Below are positions 8,701 to 15,668 of a stretch of DNA of 64,000 nucleotides, in pieces. The stretch's first letter is position 1. Every line of letters begins with the position of its first letter. Position numbers and translations under genes: made by a program. Where the stretch lies: the NCBI RefSeq assembly GCF_011578045.1, contig NZ_CP049801.1, forward strand, positions 930,001-994,000, given 5' to 3'. This stretch comes from Acinetobacter shaoyimingii. Its GTDB lineage: Bacteria > Pseudomonadota > Gammaproteobacteria > Pseudomonadales > Moraxellaceae. The notes under the pieces are model-generated. The model saw only the letters and a list, made by a program, of their open reading frames with translations, ran no database searches and was not told the DNA's origin.

Positions 8701-9985
8701 ACCGAACAATCAGATTTATGAAAATGCCCAGGATATTCAACAAGCATTAATTGCACAAAAAGTTGATCCTGAACAAGCCAAAGCACTATCGCAGCTTAAA
8801 ATTTTTAGTAATGAGCCTGGAGAATATGGCTCAGGTTTGACGAAAAAAACATTGTCTTATGATGATTGGGATAATGAGCAAGAATTAGCAAATACCTTCT
8901 TAAATAACTTGCAATATGCCTATGGCGTTAAAACGTGGGGTGAAAAAGCGCCCGTCAATTTATTTGCTGAAAATTTAAAAGGCGTTGATGTCGCGATCAT
9001 GTCGCGTTCTTCAAATGTGCATGGTGTGTTATCGACAGATCATCCCTTTGAATATTTAGGGGGATTGTCCTTAGCTGTTCGTTCCGTTCAAGGAGAATCA
9101 CCCGAATTGCTCATTACGGATTTACGTCAAAATAAAGCTGAAGTGACCTCATTGAAAGCTTATTTATCAGATGAATTGCGTACCCATTATTTAAATCCTG
9201 AGTGGATTAAAAGTATGCAAAAGGAGGGTTATGCAGGCACATTGGAGGTAATTAATGTGACCAATAATTTATATGGCTGGAATGTGACAGATCCTTCAGT
9301 TGTCCGTGCTGACCAATGGCAAGATATGTATGAAACTTACGTTCAAGATAAACGCGAACTGGGTGTCAATGAATGGTTTAAACAACACAATCCATCAGCA
9401 CAGCTTCAGGTGTTGAATCGTATAGCGGAAGCGATTCGTCAAGACTATTGGCAAGCTGATGATGAGACAAAACGAGAAATTGCAGAAAAAATTCAAGCGT
9501 TGCAAAAACAAGTGAATTTGCCTTTAGAGTCTAAAAAGCTCAATGAATTCACCCAAAGTATTTTGAAGCAAAATGTCGATGCATCTTCAGATAATAGCAA
9601 GCAAGTCGATAAAGCAATTGATCAAGTAAACCTTGAAAACTCACCTGAAATACAGCGCAATATAGATGATAAAAGCGATGATAAAAGCACTCAAAATCAT
9701 CAAGCTTCGGGACGAGGTTTAAATCCAACAATGCAGACTCTGAAAGAAGCCGATGCCAATCAATCAGCTCAACATCAGAGTCAATCTTCTATAGAAATAC
9801 AAACACCTAAAACATATCAAAAAAATATTCAGAACCAAACGCATCAAAAAGTTAAAGGTCAGGCTTTAGAGCAAGTGAAGAAGAAATCGGAAACACAAGA
9901 CTATGTGTGGTTGGGTGTCTTTCTGCTGAGTTTATTGGTTGGGCTTGGTGGTTTTAAACAATTTATGCAACAGCGAACGAAATAA
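5777..9985 (+). CDS. Exported, membrane-anchored CobN-like chelatase (HmuS-type)
   Basis: The 1402-aa product belongs to the CobN/BchH large-subunit family, which inserts metal into tetrapyrroles, or removes it in the HmuS branch. The core motif HLGTHGTQEWLPGKEKG lies at about residues 562-578, followed by QAKRRGRAVTVSH, and near the C-terminal end of the core by SRSSNVHG and HPFEYLGG. Unlike cytoplasmic cobaltochelatase it has an N-terminal signal segment ending AFA-H (about residues 25-45). It also has a C-terminal Gln/Ser/Lys-rich linker of roughly 120 residues (about 1250-1370) and a last membrane helix (about 1375-1393), so the catalytic body should face the periplasm. No cobS/cobT partner is present. 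The ExbB-like gene begins 9 bp downstream. Metal removal from imported porphyrin is inferred. Confidence 0.85.
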   Translation: MMKSLIRNPIDPIHIQKSLDLNFILGILSIFLCVYFMSNTAFAHTADAQTKVLVLHTDFVANTKFEKLAPIASKQNVQLKHLQVNQNQQAVQQSIQQADVVILDVPRPPDRKQVEELALESLKAQDKAYMTIGGGAPQFQKIPKLFGFKLLDLYYNGGEINFSHYFEAIHLWHSEGKKITFKTQKLPEISIYHTGSQGYFDSVQSYLDWYQQNVTDQKKLAIQAQTAYLVYVFHPSNITNLTSEKIDQLIKLTEQKGIVPIVLLWSESKSKTKLSDFFKDTPITAMVNMTHIQNGQDIVAELKKLNIPMIQSLNFNGNVEQWNNSKSGVPPHLASIFLSLPETWGFSDPLVLSLNDGGQERWIEPQVNVLLDRVIAQSKLKNKANKEKHIGIMFWNYPYGQKNLSASNLNIPLSIENIQKSLKENGYITQLIKETQIIADAQTLLSAYYQHEKLAELEQKELLSYFPVESYLQWLKTLPEQRQQQLQESADIEKLSKHWAVVKRQGELYFAIPSQRYGNLLLLPQPPRGAKVGENYHSQDAVPDPLYLATYLYVQQETDALIHLGTHGTQEWLPGKEKGLAADDYPLLTAGALPIFYPYVQDNIAEAMQAKRRGRAVTVSHQTAPLAPSGLYDELRDMHDLIHQFAQLDDGIVKQQIQGKIIALTEQSGVLKDLNLTKAQVQNDFPQFYNKLHDHLHQLAQQAVPMGLHRFGSSAPEDQRLMIVLQQLDAGYFEALDLDKNEVFNADAETIRKSLAYRYLAHYVLNPPESKGFGWLKSKAADLQVDADVQKIGQSRKLKTYIETAQKNYEYLNADGEMQSLLNALSGGYVLAGAGGDPIRQPESVSGRNLYAFEVNKIPTKAAYEMGQKTFEQMIAQYQQNHPKQYPKKIAFSLWSSETIRHLGVSEGQVLAALGLKPVWDQAGKLVSLDIIPQQALKRPRVDVVIQATSVYRDQFDSFMRLLAGAMAKLSDLNEPNNQIYENAQDIQQALIAQKVDPEQAKALSQLKIFSNEPGEYGSGLTKKTLSYDDWDNEQELANTFLNNLQYAYGVKTWGEKAPVNLFAENLKGVDVAIMSRSSNVHGVLSTDHPFEYLGGLSLAVRSVQGESPELLITDLRQNKAEVTSLKAYLSDELRTHYLNPEWIKSMQKEGYAGTLEVINVTNNLYGWNVTDPSVVRADQWQDMYETYVQDKRELGVNEWFKQHNPSAQLQVLNRIAEAIRQDYWQADDETKREIAEKIQALQKQVNLPLESKKLNEFTQSILKQNVDASSDNSKQVDKAIDQVNLENSPEIQRNIDDKSDDKSTQNHQASGRGLNPTMQTLKEADANQSAQHQSQSSIEIQTPKTYQKNIQNQTHQKVKGQALEQVKKKSETQDYVWLGVFLLSLLVGLGGFKQFMQQRTK

Positions 9986-9994
9986 GAGGAACCT

Positions 9995-10498
9995 ATGCAA
10001 ATTTTAGAACTCGAAAGTTTAATTTATCAAGCATCTAAACTTTTTCTATGGCCGGTCATGTTGTTGATTTTTTTAACACTTATTTTTTCATTGATTTCTT
10101 TGGGAAGTTTTGTGATAGAGAGTATTTTAAGAACCTCAAAACACTACAATTCAGTGCTCATAAAGTACGCAACACAGAATCAACTAAAAACATCTACAGA
10201 TGACTTAGAGTTATGGATTATCAAGCGTTTGGAGTGGCTGAGAATTGTATCCCGAACTGCACCAATGTTGGGGCTGATCGCAACCATGATCCCAATGGGG
10301 CCTGCTTTATTGGCTTTGTCTTCAGGCCAAGCAGAGCAAGTGGGGCAGAATATGGTGGTGGCATTTTCTTCTGTAATTTTATCTTTAGTTTCAGCTTCTA
10401 TTTGTTTTTATATTTTGGTTATTCGTCGTCGTTGGTTGCTAGAAGAATTACGTGAGTATGAAAAAGAATTTGATAGCTTTCATCAAGGAGAAGCATAA
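9995..10498 (+). CDS. MotA/TolQ/ExbB-family proton channel protein
   Basis: This 167-aa inner-membrane protein has an N-terminal membrane helix (about residues 12-42) and a MotA/TolQ/ExbB block (about 85-145). In that block RTAPMLGLIATMIPMGPAL is the family's pore-helix segment, followed by a second long hydrophobic stretch. ExbB and TolQ are usually longer, so this is a short three-helix variant. The ATG has a good ribosome binding site (AGAGGAA). Its stop overlaps the start of the DUF2149 gene by one base, so the two are probably made as a pair. It likely forms a proton-driven stator with the next gene product to energise either the receptor or the anchored chelatase (inference). Confidence 0.85.
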   Translation: MQILELESLIYQASKLFLWPVMLLIFLTLIFSLISLGSFVIESILRTSKHYNSVLIKYATQNQLKTSTDDLELWIIKRLEWLRIVSRTAPMLGLIATMIPMGPALLALSSGQAEQVGQNMVVAFSSVILSLVSASICFYILVIRRRWLLEELREYEKEFDSFHQGEA

Positions 10499-10821
10499 TG
10501 CGCTTTTTAGAACATGATGAGAGTGATGATCCAATGCTTTCAGTTGTCAATTTGATCGATCTTTTTTTAGTGATAACTGTGATTCTGATGATGTTGGTTG
10601 TTCAAAATCCCCTTAATCCATTTTCAAAAAATAATGTCATGGTGATCGAAAACCCAGGTGAAAAGAATATGAAAATTTCATTCAAAGAGGGACAAGAATT
10701 AAAACAATATGAATCTACTGGACAAATGGGCGAGGGCGAAGGGAGCAAGGCTGGAGTAACTTACAAGCTCAATGATGGTCGCATGATTTATGTGCCTGAA
10801 ACCGAATCAAAATCTGAATAA
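10498..10821 (+). CDS. DUF2149 protein, ExbD/TolR-like partner
   Basis: The 107-aa protein has one N-terminal membrane helix (about residues 16-38) with an embedded aspartate in NLIDLF (residue 21), preceded by a conserved-looking DDPMLSVVN. A charged N-terminus, one helix with an Asp, and a periplasmic tail are the layout of ExbD, TolR and MotB, although the periplasmic domain is much smaller. It matches the DUF2149 family that accompanies CobN-like chelatases and ExbB-like proteins. The gene overlaps the previous stop by one base and is followed by a strong terminator, so it closes the operon. The stator role is inferred from layout and context. Confidence 0.8.
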   Translation: MRFLEHDESDDPMLSVVNLIDLFLVITVILMMLVVQNPLNPFSKNNVMVIENPGEKNMKISFKEGQELKQYESTGQMGEGEGSKAGVTYKLNDGRMIYVPETESKSE

Positions 10822-10827
10822 TGATTA

Positions 10828-10872
10828 AATCACTTAAGAGGAACATGGCATTTCTCCTAAGTGATTTTTTTA
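10828..10872 (+). terminator. Rho-independent terminator of the zinc-box operon
   Basis: AATCACTTA pairs with TAAGTGATT, with further pairing of the inner GAGGAA/TTTCTC, followed by a run of seven T residues just after the last stop codon. Confidence 0.85.
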
Positions 10873-11018
10873 TATAGCGATTTAACAAAATTTGATGTTT
10901 TAAATATTGAAAATCTCTAAAGAATAAACTTGCTTAAAATTTATTCATACATTACAAATGAACCCTCAAATGATTAAGACAATACATTGATTTGAAAGGG
11001 GCATATTGGGGGATTTCT

Positions 11019-13160
11019 ATGCATCACACGATTGCATTACATCAAAAACAATTTTTTTTAAGTCTCTTCACGATAGGTGTAAATGCGTCGCTCTATGCAA
11101 CTGAAATTTCATCATCAAAAACAGAAGTAATAGAACAGCTGAGTCCGATTATTTTAAATGCGCATGATCGATCATCTCATCATGTAGCCAAAGAGCAAAT
11201 GCAAAAAGTCGCAGGTGGCAGCAATTTTATTGATCACAAAAATCTAGAACAAGGTCGTGTTGCCACAACGGAAGATGTATTTCGACTGCAAGCTGGAATC
11301 TATGCAAAGTCAGCAGGGAATGAAGGTGTAAAAGTATCGATCCGTGGCTCAGGGATTAATCGTGCGCCCGGTGCTCATGCTTCAGGTTTATATGTGTTGT
11401 TGGATGATATTCCATTTACAGGACCGGGTGGTACGCCGTATGAATTACTTGAACCCTTTTGGCTCAATCATGCAGAGGTATATAGAGGTGCTAACGGCTT
11501 TGAAAAAGGTGCAATGGCATTGGGTGGTGCGATTAATTACGTCACTCAAACAGGTCAAGACGCTGAACGTTTAAAACTCAGATATGAATTGGGCAGTCGA
11601 GGTTATCAAAAATACGCCATCAGTTCAGGACAGAAGATCAATGACTTGGATTATTACATTACTTTAAGTGGTTCAACCTATGATGGATTTCAAAAGTTAT
11701 CATCAGGTGAGAGCAAAGGTGTTGCTGCAAATCTTGGCTATCAAATCAGTCCACATCTGGAAACGCGTTTTTATTTGCGTTACCGAGAAACTGAACATCA
11801 GACTCCTGGACGCTTAACCAAACAGCAGATCAAAGATAATCCCAAAGCTGCCAACGACTATAACTTGCTTTATGACACCAAACGAATACAACCCGGAAGT
11901 ACGTGGCTTGCGAATAAAACCACGCTTAGTCTGGATGATGGAGCAAAGTTAGAAGGAAGTGTTGCTTATCATCGTTATCCAATGGATTTAAGAGAAAGTC
12001 CATATCGCACGCATGTTGAATATTCAGATGTGACTGCAAGTTTAAGTTTCATTCAGCCTTATACCTTACTCGGTTTAGACAGTACGGGAAAAGTGTTATT
12101 TCTAAGTACGACACATCGTCCAGATTCAGGCGTAGTAGAGTCTTTACGTTTGGATATGAATGGTTATCCAGCAGGAACAATTACACGTAAATATACCTAT
12201 CGAGGTTCGGACAATGTCATTCAATTGAGCAATGATTTAGCTTTAAAAGAAAATCTTTGGCTGAGCACCGCAATGTCAGCAATGTATACACATCGTGAAA
12301 ATGAAGTGTATTACCCTGTAACTGACCAAAAAATCAGTGAATATGAATGGAACTTTGCTCCACGTATTGGGCTTCGTTATGAATTTAGCCCCAATATGCA
12401 ACTCTATGCGAACTATAGTCATAGTGTAGAACCTGCACATCCTTGGTCAATGATTTGGGGTTCAAATGTATATTTCCCCGCTGGTAGTGGTCCTGCGGCA
12501 GGGCGACAACGTGAGCCTGTACATTTAAATACGCAAAAGGCAAAAACATTTGAGTTAGGAACACGTGGTGAACATGCATTTGGACAATGGGATTTGAGTT
12601 ACTACTATTCCAAAGTGAAAAATGAGTTGTTGATGGTGGAGCTATCACCATTGCCTGATCTGTTTGTCGCTGAATCAAATGCAAGTGATACCCTTCATCA
12701 AGGTGTTGAAGTGGCACTAAATAGCCCACTTTGGCAACATGACACTTTAGGTAAAATCTCCTTCAACCAAGCCTATACCTATAGTGATTTTCATTACAAA
12801 AATGACCCAACTTTTGCTAAAAATCAGTTGGCAGGAATTCCCAAACATTATTATCAAGCGCAATTACGTTTAGATCATCCAAAAGGTATGTTTGCCAGTA
12901 TCAATACCGAGTATTCATCAAAAATTCCAGTGGATTATGCCAATAGTGCGTATGCAGACAGTTATCAGATTTGGGGCTTGAGTTTTGGCTATGCGCCAGA
13001 GAGTCAAAAGTGGCAAACGTGGCTTGATTTTAAAAACATCGGTAACCGTCATTATGCAGCAACGGTAACGCCTGGTTTTAACGATAATGGGAACGATGTG
13101 GCTCGTTCAACACCAGGAGAAGGTTTCTCTACTTATGCAGGCGTATCTTTCAATTTCTAA
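11019..13160 (+). CDS. TonB-dependent receptor, FecA-like, of a vitamin/cofactor salvage locus
   Basis: The protein (713 aa from this start) is a TonB-gated outer-membrane transporter. It has an N-terminal export signal (about residues 12-32 ending LYA-TE) and a plug with VSIRGSGINR, LYVLLDDIPFTGP and AEVYRGANGFEKGAMALGGAINYVT. The barrel ends in GVSFNF. The plug resembles FecA-type receptors more than the neighbouring receptors. I prefer the ATG at 11019, which has GGGGGAT just upstream, to a TTG 27 bases earlier. The gene sits after the terminator of the zinc-box operon and before a GntR regulator on the same strand. No Fur or Zur box was found upstream. The substrate is unknown. Confidence 0.86.
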   Translation: MHHTIALHQKQFFLSLFTIGVNASLYATEISSSKTEVIEQLSPIILNAHDRSSHHVAKEQMQKVAGGSNFIDHKNLEQGRVATTEDVFRLQAGIYAKSAGNEGVKVSIRGSGINRAPGAHASGLYVLLDDIPFTGPGGTPYELLEPFWLNHAEVYRGANGFEKGAMALGGAINYVTQTGQDAERLKLRYELGSRGYQKYAISSGQKINDLDYYITLSGSTYDGFQKLSSGESKGVAANLGYQISPHLETRFYLRYRETEHQTPGRLTKQQIKDNPKAANDYNLLYDTKRIQPGSTWLANKTTLSLDDGAKLEGSVAYHRYPMDLRESPYRTHVEYSDVTASLSFIQPYTLLGLDSTGKVLFLSTTHRPDSGVVESLRLDMNGYPAGTITRKYTYRGSDNVIQLSNDLALKENLWLSTAMSAMYTHRENEVYYPVTDQKISEYEWNFAPRIGLRYEFSPNMQLYANYSHSVEPAHPWSMIWGSNVYFPAGSGPAAGRQREPVHLNTQKAKTFELGTRGEHAFGQWDLSYYYSKVKNELLMVELSPLPDLFVAESNASDTLHQGVEVALNSPLWQHDTLGKISFNQAYTYSDFHYKNDPTFAKNQLAGIPKHYYQAQLRLDHPKGMFASINTEYSSKIPVDYANSAYADSYQIWGLSFGYAPESQKWQTWLDFKNIGNRHYAATVTPGFNDNGNDVARSTPGEGFSTYAGVSFNF

Positions 13161-13313
13161 ACAGGATCGCCACAGCATTGATATTTCGCATCCGTGAGTT
13201 TTGTTGTGCACAGCATTTTAAAAGGCTGAACTGTTATTTTTTACTTTGCATCGTGCAATATTCCATAGATAATCCAAGCAAACACATTCGTGATCAGTGA
13301 GTAAGGTTTATCT

Positions 13314-14003
13314 ATGAAATACATGGAAATCAGAGATTTAATAGATTCTGAGCTGAAAAAATATAGCCATAATCAGCTGATTCCATCGGAACGTTATTTA
13401 GCAATGAAATATCATTGTTCACGAGAAACCATTCGCAAGGCGTATGAACAGTTACGAGCTGAAGATAAAATTTATAAAGTTCAGAATGTGGGTTGGTTTG
13501 TCAGCAATAAGAAGATTCAATATTATCCAACATCTACCGATAATTTTAACGGTTATGTGAGCGCGCAGGGTTTCAAAATTCGTACTGAACTGATTTCAAC
13601 ACATATCGTGAAGGATTTTGAAGGAATACAGCATTTTGATATTGCGCATCAAGAGCAGGGTTTTGTTGAAATTGTTCGATTACGTTATGCCGATGATGTG
13701 CCTGTATTGCTGTCCTATAATTATTTACCACTCAAACTATTTCCTAATATATTAGAACACGACATTATTTCTTCCGTGCAAGAAGTGGTTATGCATCAAT
13801 ACAATGTGCCTTATACCAGTAGCCAGCTCAAAATAAAAAATACTGCTGTTGCCAAAGAAGATCTACATCATTTGGGAGTTCCACCTAATCAAACCGCAAT
13901 TTATATTGAACGTATTTCAAAATCTAGTGATCAAGTGATTGAATATGATGTGGAAATATGGCCACAAGATAAAATTGAGATGAACTTGGATATCCAAGGT
14001 TAA
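13314..14003 (+). CDS. GntR-family regulator with UTRA effector domain
   Basis: The 229-aa protein has an N-terminal winged helix (about residues 1-65: LIPSERYLAMKYHCSRETIRKAYEQL is read as helix-turn-helix) and a C-terminal UTRA domain (about 80-222), the HutC-type effector pocket. HutC-type regulators commonly bind palindromes built on GTGGT/ACCAC and are released by a pathway metabolite. A palindrome of that kind lies 106 bp after this gene, in front of the kinase, which makes it the probable target. The effector is likely the vitamin, sugar or nucleotide handled by the neighbouring genes. The family assignment is firm, the ligand open. Confidence 0.88.
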   Translation: MKYMEIRDLIDSELKKYSHNQLIPSERYLAMKYHCSRETIRKAYEQLRAEDKIYKVQNVGWFVSNKKIQYYPTSTDNFNGYVSAQGFKIRTELISTHIVKDFEGIQHFDIAHQEQGFVEIVRLRYADDVPVLLSYNYLPLKLFPNILEHDIISSVQEVVMHQYNVPYTSSQLKIKNTAVAKEDLHHLGVPPNQTAIYIERISKSSDQVIEYDVEIWPQDKIEMNLDIQG

Positions 14004-14340
14004 GCAAATGAATATGCTTTTTTATATGTTTTTTTAATGGAAATAAGATGATTAGTTAGAATAGTAATTTCAGTTGATGATTTATTTTATAAAATCATAT
14101 AGACTTTTAATAAGTGGTACATACCACTTATTATTTTGTGATTAAAATGGAATAGATCATGCTGAAATGCTGGGTTATATATTTAAAGTCTCAATACATC
14201 GACAATATCTCGAATGTTTTATTGATCGAGAGATTAAATTCGTTATACAGCGCTATTTCATTCAATACCCGTTGTGATTTGTATCTTTCAAAGCGAACAA
14301 AAGTGTTAACTCACAGCATGTCATTTTGTCAGGTGACAAC
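14004..14340. other. Leader region before the kinase gene
   Basis: The 337 bases between the regulator and the kinase hold the palindrome at 14109-14132 and about 200 bases of leader after it. A 61-codon open frame (14159-14344) fills most of the leader and overlaps the kinase start in an ATGA arrangement, but it has no clear ribosome binding site and no recognisable product. An imperfect inverted repeat (ATCTCGA...TCGAGAGAT, about 14208-14235) could fold in the transcript. No TPP riboswitch consensus was found. Confidence 0.45.
14109..14132. promoter_or_regulatory. Operator-like 24-bp palindrome (probable GntR/UTRA site)
   Basis: AATAAGTGGTA and TACCACTTATT form a perfect 11-bp inverted repeat with a 2-bp centre. 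The inner AGTGGT...ACCACT matches the form of operators bound by HutC-subfamily GntR regulators such as DasR. It lies between the regulator gene and the kinase gene, 208 bp before the kinase start. No T-run follows, so it is not a terminator. Confidence 0.72.
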
Positions 14341-15573
14341 ATGATCAATGCAAGCAAACCACAAGGTGATATGCACGTGCTTGGTCATGGTATGGGGACA
14401 TGTTTGGAACCCAAAGATTGGCCACATATCACTTTGAATGAGTTGAACCAACTTAAAGCGCACTATGCTGTTTTACACGGACAACTCGAAATCGTATGGC
14501 GCAGTCCACGTCCATTTTCTTCAGCGGTCATTGTTCATGTGACCCCTGAGCATGCAGATGCTCATACGAAAAATACAGCACAATTTTTTATCAAACGTAG
14601 TCATGGATCATTTCGAAATGTCGATGATCTCTTACAAGAACATTTATTCATTCAACATTTAGCAGATCAACAGATTTGTGTACCTAAGCTCATCACGCAT
14701 ACTGAAAACTCAACGGCATTGGCGATGGGTGAGTGGAGTTATGAGATTTTTGAACGGGCTCAAGGCTTTGATCTTTATGCAGATCAACTGTCTTGGAAAC
14801 CATTTTTTAATGCATGTCATGCAGCCAAAGCTGGGCAAATGTTGGCGAGAATGCACCGCGCAGCACAAGGTTTTTCTAGCCGAAATGAACGTTCAGCCAA
14901 ATATTTAGTGTCCAATCAAAAATTGCTTGAAAGTGAGGATCTTGTTTCAGCAATTAGGCATCGTATTGAACAAAGTCCTGCCTTGAAAGCATATTTTCAA
15001 CAGCATGTATTGGATGAAAATTTTCTGACGCAAGCACATGTTATTCATCAAAAAATTAAATCTGCATTTCATCATCAAAAAAAAATATGGACACACAATG
15101 ACTTACATGCATCCAATTTGCTGTGGTCAGAGAACTCATCCAATGCAGAAATCAGTAGTGTGATTGATTTTGGTCTTTGTGATTACAACTCGGCACTTTA
15201 CGATCTGGCGGTCACGATTGAACGTAATTTTATTGATTGGTTGGAGCTGAAAAAGTCCGATCAAGGTGATTACAACACCATTTATATCGATCAAAAAGGG
15301 TTGCAAGCCTTTATTCAAAGTTATTTAAAACAAGCACCTACCATTGAACATCTGCATATTTTGCCAGAGCTGATCAAAATCGTGCATTTGGATTTTGCCT
15401 TTTCAGAGCTCGAATATTTTATCGACATTACACATAACTTAAACCATGCAAATGCAGCCTATTACGATTGGTTAATTTCTCATACAGACTGGTTTTGCCA
15501 AACTCAGGGGCAAGCATTTAGCCAATTTTTATCCAAATTACTTCCTGTGCGTCAGGTCGAATTGATTGAATAA
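14341..15573 (+). CDS. APH/choline-kinase-fold small-molecule kinase
   Basis: The 410-aa protein has the phosphotransferase fold shared by aminoglycoside, choline, homoserine and thiamine kinases. A candidate ATP-lysine lies in QFFIKR (about residues 81-86). The catalytic loop is HNDLHASNLLW (about 252-262) and the metal-binding motif is IDFG (about 274-277). I chose the ATG at 14341, which is preceded by AGGTGAC, over a TTG 15 bases upstream. The gene lies directly behind the operator palindrome and in front of a TonB receptor, a PnuC-type permease and a phosphatase. A kinase that traps an imported, dephosphorylated vitamin, as thiamine kinase or nicotinamide riboside kinase does, fits this setting. 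Substrate not determined. Confidence 0.8.
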   Translation: MINASKPQGDMHVLGHGMGTCLEPKDWPHITLNELNQLKAHYAVLHGQLEIVWRSPRPFSSAVIVHVTPEHADAHTKNTAQFFIKRSHGSFRNVDDLLQEHLFIQHLADQQICVPKLITHTENSTALAMGEWSYEIFERAQGFDLYADQLSWKPFFNACHAAKAGQMLARMHRAAQGFSSRNERSAKYLVSNQKLLESEDLVSAIRHRIEQSPALKAYFQQHVLDENFLTQAHVIHQKIKSAFHHQKKIWTHNDLHASNLLWSENSSNAEISSVIDFGLCDYNSALYDLAVTIERNFIDWLELKKSDQGDYNTIYIDQKGLQAFIQSYLKQAPTIEHLHILPELIKIVHLDFAFSELEYFIDITHNLNHANAAYYDWLISHTDWFCQTQGQAFSQFLSKLLPVRQVELIE

Positions 15574-15668
15574 GTCGTTCAAAATTGGATCATTTATCCA
15601 GTTTTGAGTTGTTGTATCACCATCTGAAACCTCATGAAAATAAACACTCAGAGAACAAAAGGGTCAAC

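Noticed and set aside
10873..11018. TPP riboswitch or second GntR operator before the first receptor of the salvage locus
   Set aside because: Neither the CTGAGA core nor a GTGGT/ACCAC palindrome is present.
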